A DNA stretch of 9,164 nt from Bacteroidales bacterium. GTDB lineage: Bacteria; Bacteroidota; Bacteroidia; Bacteroidales; Muribaculaceae. The stretch's first letter is position 1. Each line of letters opens with the position of its first letter. Positions 5,888-9,164 of this stretch are shown here, in pieces. The translations under genes were made by a program, and so were the position numbers. A model generated the notes under the pieces. The model had not been told where the DNA came from and did no database searches. It worked only from the letters and a program-made list of their open reading frames with translations. Location: positions 6,364 to 15,527 of the forward strand of contig JAAVGQ010000021.1 of the NCBI GenBank assembly GCA_014800105.1, written 5' to 3'.

Positions 5888-6919
5888 ATGGAAAAGAATC
5901 TTGACGAACAAATAGAGGAAACGCTGAAGATTTATTTAGCATCTGGCGTTGAAAATCAGGTAGATTATCAGAAATTCTACCTTTACTCCATTGTGACCCA
6001 TTCAACTGCTATAGAAGGATCTACTGTGACTGAAGTTGAGAATCAGCTACTGTTTGACGAGGGAATTGCTGCTAAAGGTCGTTCCTTGACTGAGCAGATG
6101 ATGAATGTTGATTTAAAGGATGCTTATCTTTATGCTTTTAAGATGGTGTCTGATAGTCAGAGTTATACTCCAGATTTGTTACAGCAGCTTTCATCACTTG
6201 TGATGCGCCGTACCGGTAGTCAATATTCAACGATGGGTGGCAATTTTGATTCTTCTAAGGGTGAATTCAGATTGTGTAATGTCAGTGCAGGCATTGGAGG
6301 AAGAAGTTACCTATCTTTCAATAAGATACCGCGAGCTGTAGAGGAATTCTGTAATTGGCTTAATTCTGAAATTTCCACGGTTGACAGAACGGATATCGCC
6401 GGGGGTTATCGCCTTAGTTTTGAAGCTCATTTCCGGTTAGTTACAATTCATCCTTGGGTTGACGGTAACGGAAGAACTACCAGGCTTGTGATGAATATGC
6501 TTCAACGACAGCTGGGGCTGGTACCATCGATTGTCAGGACGGAAGACAAGGCAGAATATATCCAGGCACTGGTTGACAGCCGTGAAAACGATGATTCATC
6601 CATTGTTCAGGATGTGATGCTCAGGCATCATATCGCTAATCTCAATCGCAGAGCATCGCAGTATTGTGAAAATGACGGTGTAAATCTCAAAGATGACGGT
6701 GTAAATCTAAGAAGTGACGGTGTAAAAATACTTAGCAAGACACTTCAACGAGTCCTGAAAGCTATTAATGAAAATCCTGAAATCAGGACCACTGAGCTTA
6801 TTGAGAACCTTGGCGTATCAGAATCCACAGTTACCAGGTCAACAAGGGAACTTAAGAGACTTGGTTTAATAAGGCGAGAAGGTTCTGACAAAACAGGAAA
6901 ATGGATTATTTTAAAGTGA
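5888..6919 (+). CDS. Fic-domain protein (probable AMP-transferase) with C-terminal winged helix, 343 aa
   Basis: Fic enzymes usually transfer AMP from ATP to Ser, Thr or Tyr of a target protein. The active-site motif is intact at 188-199: His188-Pro-Trp-Val-Asp192-Gly-Asn-Gly-Arg196-Thr-Thr-Arg199, with catalytic His188 and phosphate- and metal-binding residues present. The inhibitory motif (S/T)xxxE(G/N) lies N-terminally as Ser39-Thr-Ala-Ile-Glu43-Gly44, so this is a class II Fic that carries its own inhibitor; Glu43 would block ATP's gamma-phosphate. A probable target-docking flap lies at ~115-145. A hydrophilic linker with three 7-residue repeats (263-283) leads to a winged helix-turn-helix (~285-343) with recognition helix near SESTVTRSTRELKRLGLI. 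The layout resembles SoFic of Shewanella and Bacteroides Fic proteins. The target is unknown; the winged helix suggests DNA binding, perhaps autoregulation. It stands alone 106 bp after gyrB with no clear promoter seen. Its DNA looks more AT-rich than gyrB, fitting horizontal acquisition. Confidence 0.93.
   Translation: MEKNLDEQIEETLKIYLASGVENQVDYQKFYLYSIVTHSTAIEGSTVTEVENQLLFDEGIAAKGRSLTEQMMNVDLKDAYLYAFKMVSDSQSYTPDLLQQLSSLVMRRTGSQYSTMGGNFDSSKGEFRLCNVSAGIGGRSYLSFNKIPRAVEEFCNWLNSEISTVDRTDIAGGYRLSFEAHFRLVTIHPWVDGNGRTTRLVMNMLQRQLGLVPSIVRTEDKAEYIQALVDSRENDDSSIVQDVMLRHHIANLNRRASQYCENDGVNLKDDGVNLRSDGVKILSKTLQRVLKAINENPEIRTTELIENLGVSESTVTRSTRELKRLGLIRREGSDKTGKWIILK
6674..6736 (+). repeat. Three 21-bp tandem repeats inside fic
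   Basis: Units begin at 6674, 6695 and 6716, each opening GACGGTGTAAA. Units 1 and 2 agree at most positions and unit 3 decays after the first 11 bases. The repeats are in frame and encode DGVNLKD, DGVNLRS and DGVKILS (residues 263-283), the hinge between the Fic and winged-helix domains. Gain or loss of one unit would keep the frame and change only linker length. Confidence 0.93.
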
Positions 6920-6920
6920 C

Positions 6921-6962
6921 TCCGGTCATGGAAATAATAATGCATCAGAAACCGGAAATTTT
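6921..6962 (+). terminator. Possible weak terminator of fic
   Basis: TCCGGT (6921-6926), directly after the fic stop, pairs with ACCGGA (6951-6956) over a 24-nt loop, followed by AATTTTGTT. The long loop and short T-run make this a weak candidate. Confidence 0.4.
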
Positions 6963-6989
6963 GTTCAAGGTTTTATAAAATTTTGAACA
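6962..6989 (+). repeat. 28-nt near-perfect inverted repeat between fic and rnr
   Basis: TGTTCAAGGTTTTA (6962-6975) faces TAAAATTTTGAACA (6976-6989). The arms match at 12 of 14 positions, and the two exceptions (G6969 and G6970) can form G-U pairs in plus-strand RNA but would be A-C mismatches in minus-strand RNA. It may be a terminator hairpin for fic or an operator: its right half contains the TTTG of the candidate rnr promoter. No long T-run follows. Confidence 0.6.
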
Positions 6990-7015
6990 CTTATATACTT
7001 TAATCGTTATATTTA
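6982..7015 (+). promoter_or_regulatory. Candidate rnr promoter
   Basis: TTTG (6982-6985), a 22-nt spacer and TATATTTA (7008-7015), one base off the -7 consensus and with spacing slightly over the usual 19-21 nt. It would give a leader of about 85 nt. The leader holds an inverted repeat GTTAAG (7034-7039) / CTTAAC (7054-7059). Confidence 0.4.
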
Positions 7016-7106
7016 TAGTGGTGTTATATTAAAGTTAAGCAGATAAAATGTTACTTAACGATGATAGGCATCCCGTTTCAACTACATAACATTGATTTAC
7101 AAAGCT

Positions 7107-9164
7107 ATGACACGTTCAATGACCAAAAAATCAAGTGACCGCCTGAATGCCCTTATCAGGGAATGGGTGGGTCAACAAAAAAATAATACGTTTAATTATA
7201 AACAGGTGTCTCACGGGATAAATGCCGGCTCACCTATGGAGCAACGTGCGGTAGCACTGGCTCTTGCAGGAATGGCATTTGATGGTGAGCTTCAGGAAGT
7301 GTCGCCCGGGAAGTATCGTCGCCCCCAGCAGGCTACTACGGCTGAGGGTATTTTCGTGCGCCGCAGCAACGGTAAGAATAGCGTACTGCTTGACGACGAT
7401 ACTGAACCGATTGCAGTGGCTGAGAAGGATTCCATGCATGCCCTCAACGGCGACCGCGTGCTGGTTACAATCGCAGCTCATCGTCGCGATGCTGAGCCTG
7501 AGGCCAAGGTAATCGAGATTCTTGAGAAGAAGGAACAGACATTCATAGGCACCTTGCAGGTCGAGAAGCACTTTGCCATGCTGGTGACTGATTCTAAATA
7601 TCTTGCGTCAGACATCTTCATCCCCAAGGCAAAGCTTAAGGGCGGTCAAGCGGGCGACAAGGCTATTGTTAAGATAACCGAGTGGCCTGAGGATGCCAAG
7701 AATCCCCGTGGCGAGGTTATAGATATACTGGGTAAAAACGGCGAGAATAATACTGAGATGCACGCTATCCTGGCTGAGTTCGGGCTTCCGTACCGTTATC
7801 CGGAGTCAATTAACCGCGCCGCACAGAAAATCGATGCCGGAATTACCCCCGAGGTTATCGCTCAGCGCGAAGACATGCGAGAGGTTGTAACGTTCACCAT
7901 TGACCCGAAAGACGCGAAGGATTTTGACGATGCTCTCTCATTCAAGGCGCTTCCTAACGGCAACTATGAGATAGGAGTGCATATCGCCGACGTTACCCAC
8001 TACGTTCACCCTGACTCTGCGCTAAACCGCGAGGCTGCAGAGCGAGCTACATCAGTTTATCTCGTTGACCGTGTTGTGCCCATGCTTCCCGAGCACCTCA
8101 GTAATGGCATCTGTTCGCTGAGACCTGATGAGGAAAAACTTACATTCTCGTGCATCTTTGAGATGGACAAGAACGCTAACGTAATAAGCAGCCACATAGC
8201 CCGCACAGTCATTCGCTCTAACCGCCGCTTTACCTACGAGGAAGCTCAGGAGGTAATCGAAACCGGCAAGGGTGATTATGCTGAGGAGATTCTTACTCTT
8301 GACCGCCTCGCAAAGATTCTACGAGAGGAGCGCTACAAGCACGGCTCGGTTGAGTTTGACCGCCCTGAGGTGAAGTTTGATATTGACGAAAAAGGTTATC
8401 CCGTGGGTGTTTACTTTAAGGAAATGAAGGATGCTAATAAGCTCATTGAGGAGTTTATGTTGCTGGCTAACAAGACGGTGGCAATGTACGTGGGCAAGCC
8501 TAAGGCCAGGAAGAAACCTAAGGCTTTCGTTTACCGTATTCACGATCAGCCTGACCAGACTAAGCTCCAGGATCTTGCGAGCACGGCTGCAACCTTCGGC
8601 TACAAGATTAAGACAACCGGAACACCTGAAGCCATAAATCAGTCAATCAATAAGATGCTGGCTGAGGTGAAAGGACGTGCCCAGGAGAACTTCCTTTCGA
8701 CTCTTGCTGTTCGTGCGATGGCTAAGGCTATTTATTCAACTGACAATATCGGCCACTATGGCCTTGGATTTGAATATTATACTCATTTCACTTCGCCCAT
8801 TCGCCGCTATCCTGACATGATGGTTCACCGCTTACTTGAACGTTATCTTAATGGTGGCCGCAGCGTGAACGTGGATAAACTTGAAGAGGAGTGCAAGCAT
8901 TCATCTGAGCAGGAGAAACGTGCCAGTGACGCAGAGCGTGCATCAATCAAGTTCAAGCAGGTCGAGTATATGGCTGACCGCCTTGGTGAAGTTTACAACG
9001 GTGTTATTACCGGCGTGACCGAGTGGGGCTTATATGTAGAGCTTGAGGAGAACCTCTGCGAGGGTCTCGTTCCCGTGCGTGAACTCGATGATGACTACTA
9101 TGATTTTGATGAAAAGAATTTCTGCCTCATAGGTCGAAAGAATCACGTCCGCTACCGTCTCGGC
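7107..9164 (+). CDS. rnr: Ribonuclease R, 3' end beyond window (686 residues seen)
   Basis: A processive 3'-to-5' exoribonuclease of the RNase II/RNB family that degrades structured RNA and helps in rRNA and mRNA quality control. The start is the ATG at 7107 (MTRSMTKKSSDRLNALIREW); Met5 is a possible alternative. The N-terminal part has a helical/HTH-like segment (~10-65) followed by cold-shock-type OB folds (~75-215). The RNB catalytic domain has the metal site Asp266-x5-Asp272-Phe-Asp274-Asp275 in the pattern of E. coli Asp272/278/280/281. It also has LSNGICSLRPDE at 331-342 and the signature HFTSPIRRYPD at 560-570. The S1 RNA-binding domain begins at about residue 626 (LGEVYNGVITGVTEWGLYVE) and is cut by the window edge, with perhaps 25-40 residues missing. 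The length and S1 domain suit RNase R rather than RNase II. It appears to be transcribed independently of fic. Confidence 0.96.
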   Translation, partial: MTRSMTKKSSDRLNALIREWVGQQKNNTFNYKQVSHGINAGSPMEQRAVALALAGMAFDGELQEVSPGKYRRPQQATTAEGIFVRRSNGKNSVLLDDDTEPIAVAEKDSMHALNGDRVLVTIAAHRRDAEPEAKVIEILEKKEQTFIGTLQVEKHFAMLVTDSKYLASDIFIPKAKLKGGQAGDKAIVKITEWPEDAKNPRGEVIDILGKNGENNTEMHAILAEFGLPYRYPESINRAAQKIDAGITPEVIAQREDMREVVTFTIDPKDAKDFDDALSFKALPNGNYEIGVHIADVTHYVHPDSALNREAAERATSVYLVDRVVPMLPEHLSNGICSLRPDEEKLTFSCIFEMDKNANVISSHIARTVIRSNRRFTYEEAQEVIETGKGDYAEEILTLDRLAKILREERYKHGSVEFDRPEVKFDIDEKGYPVGVYFKEMKDANKLIEEFMLLANKTVAMYVGKPKARKKPKAFVYRIHDQPDQTKLQDLASTAATFGYKIKTTGTPEAINQSINKMLAEVKGRAQENFLSTLAVRAMAKAIYSTDNIGHYGLGFEYYTHFTSPIRRYPDMMVHRLLERYLNGGRSVNVDKLEEECKHSSEQEKRASDAERASIKFKQVEYMADRLGEVYNGVITGVTEWGLYVELEENLCEGLVPVRELDDDYYDFDEKNFCLIGRKNHVRYRLG

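Noticed and set aside
7048..7089. 13-codon frame (MLLNDDRHPVSTT) before rnr as a leader peptide
   Set aside because: It has no run of a single amino acid codon and no attenuator-type hairpins following it; a frame this short is expected by chance.

Overview
The window looks like chromosome from a member of the Bacteroidota, most likely order Bacteroidales. Three good matches to the Bacteroidales promoter pattern (TTTG, about 20 nt, TAnnTTTG) stand before genes. Start codons mostly lack Shine-Dalgarno sequences. The left end carries an envelope gene pair that resembles families known to me mainly from Bacteroidetes. The intermediate GC content and the protein flavour would fit Muribaculaceae, but that family-level guess is inference.

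Layout. On the minus strand, 2292 down to 1 is a tightly overlapping three-gene envelope operon: a membrane-anchored family 2 glycosyltransferase, a small lipoprotein (DUF6452-like), and an exported probable outer-membrane beta-barrel protein (DUF6048-like) that runs off the left edge. A 242-bp divergent region (2293-2534) holds a promoter for each direction and a 16-bp palindrome. On the plus strand there follows a two-gene unit of unknown function (44 aa and 163 aa, sharing one base), driven by a textbook promoter. The gap 3161-3849 carries no convincing gene. It holds an array of short GC-rich hairpins with a 79-bp imperfect direct repeat at 135-bp spacing, then a promoter and a strongly foldable leader in front of gyrB.

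gyrB (3850-5781) is complete and ends at a strong intrinsic terminator. A complete Fic-domain protein with a C-terminal winged helix (5888-6919) follows, then a region with two inverted repeats and a weak promoter, and finally rnr (RNase R), which runs off the right edge missing only part of its S1 domain.

How it fits together. gyrB and rnr are housekeeping genes of DNA topology and RNA decay, and the minus-strand operon is an envelope function. The 44/163-aa pair and the fic gene look more AT-rich by eye and resemble accessory genes placed on either side of gyrB. The most interesting points are the unknown coupled gene pair, the hairpin array, the structured gyrB leader, and a Fic protein next to gyrB, since GyrB is a known AMPylation target of some Fic enzymes and the target tyrosine is present here. 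No complete, recognisable new defence or mobile system is demonstrated.
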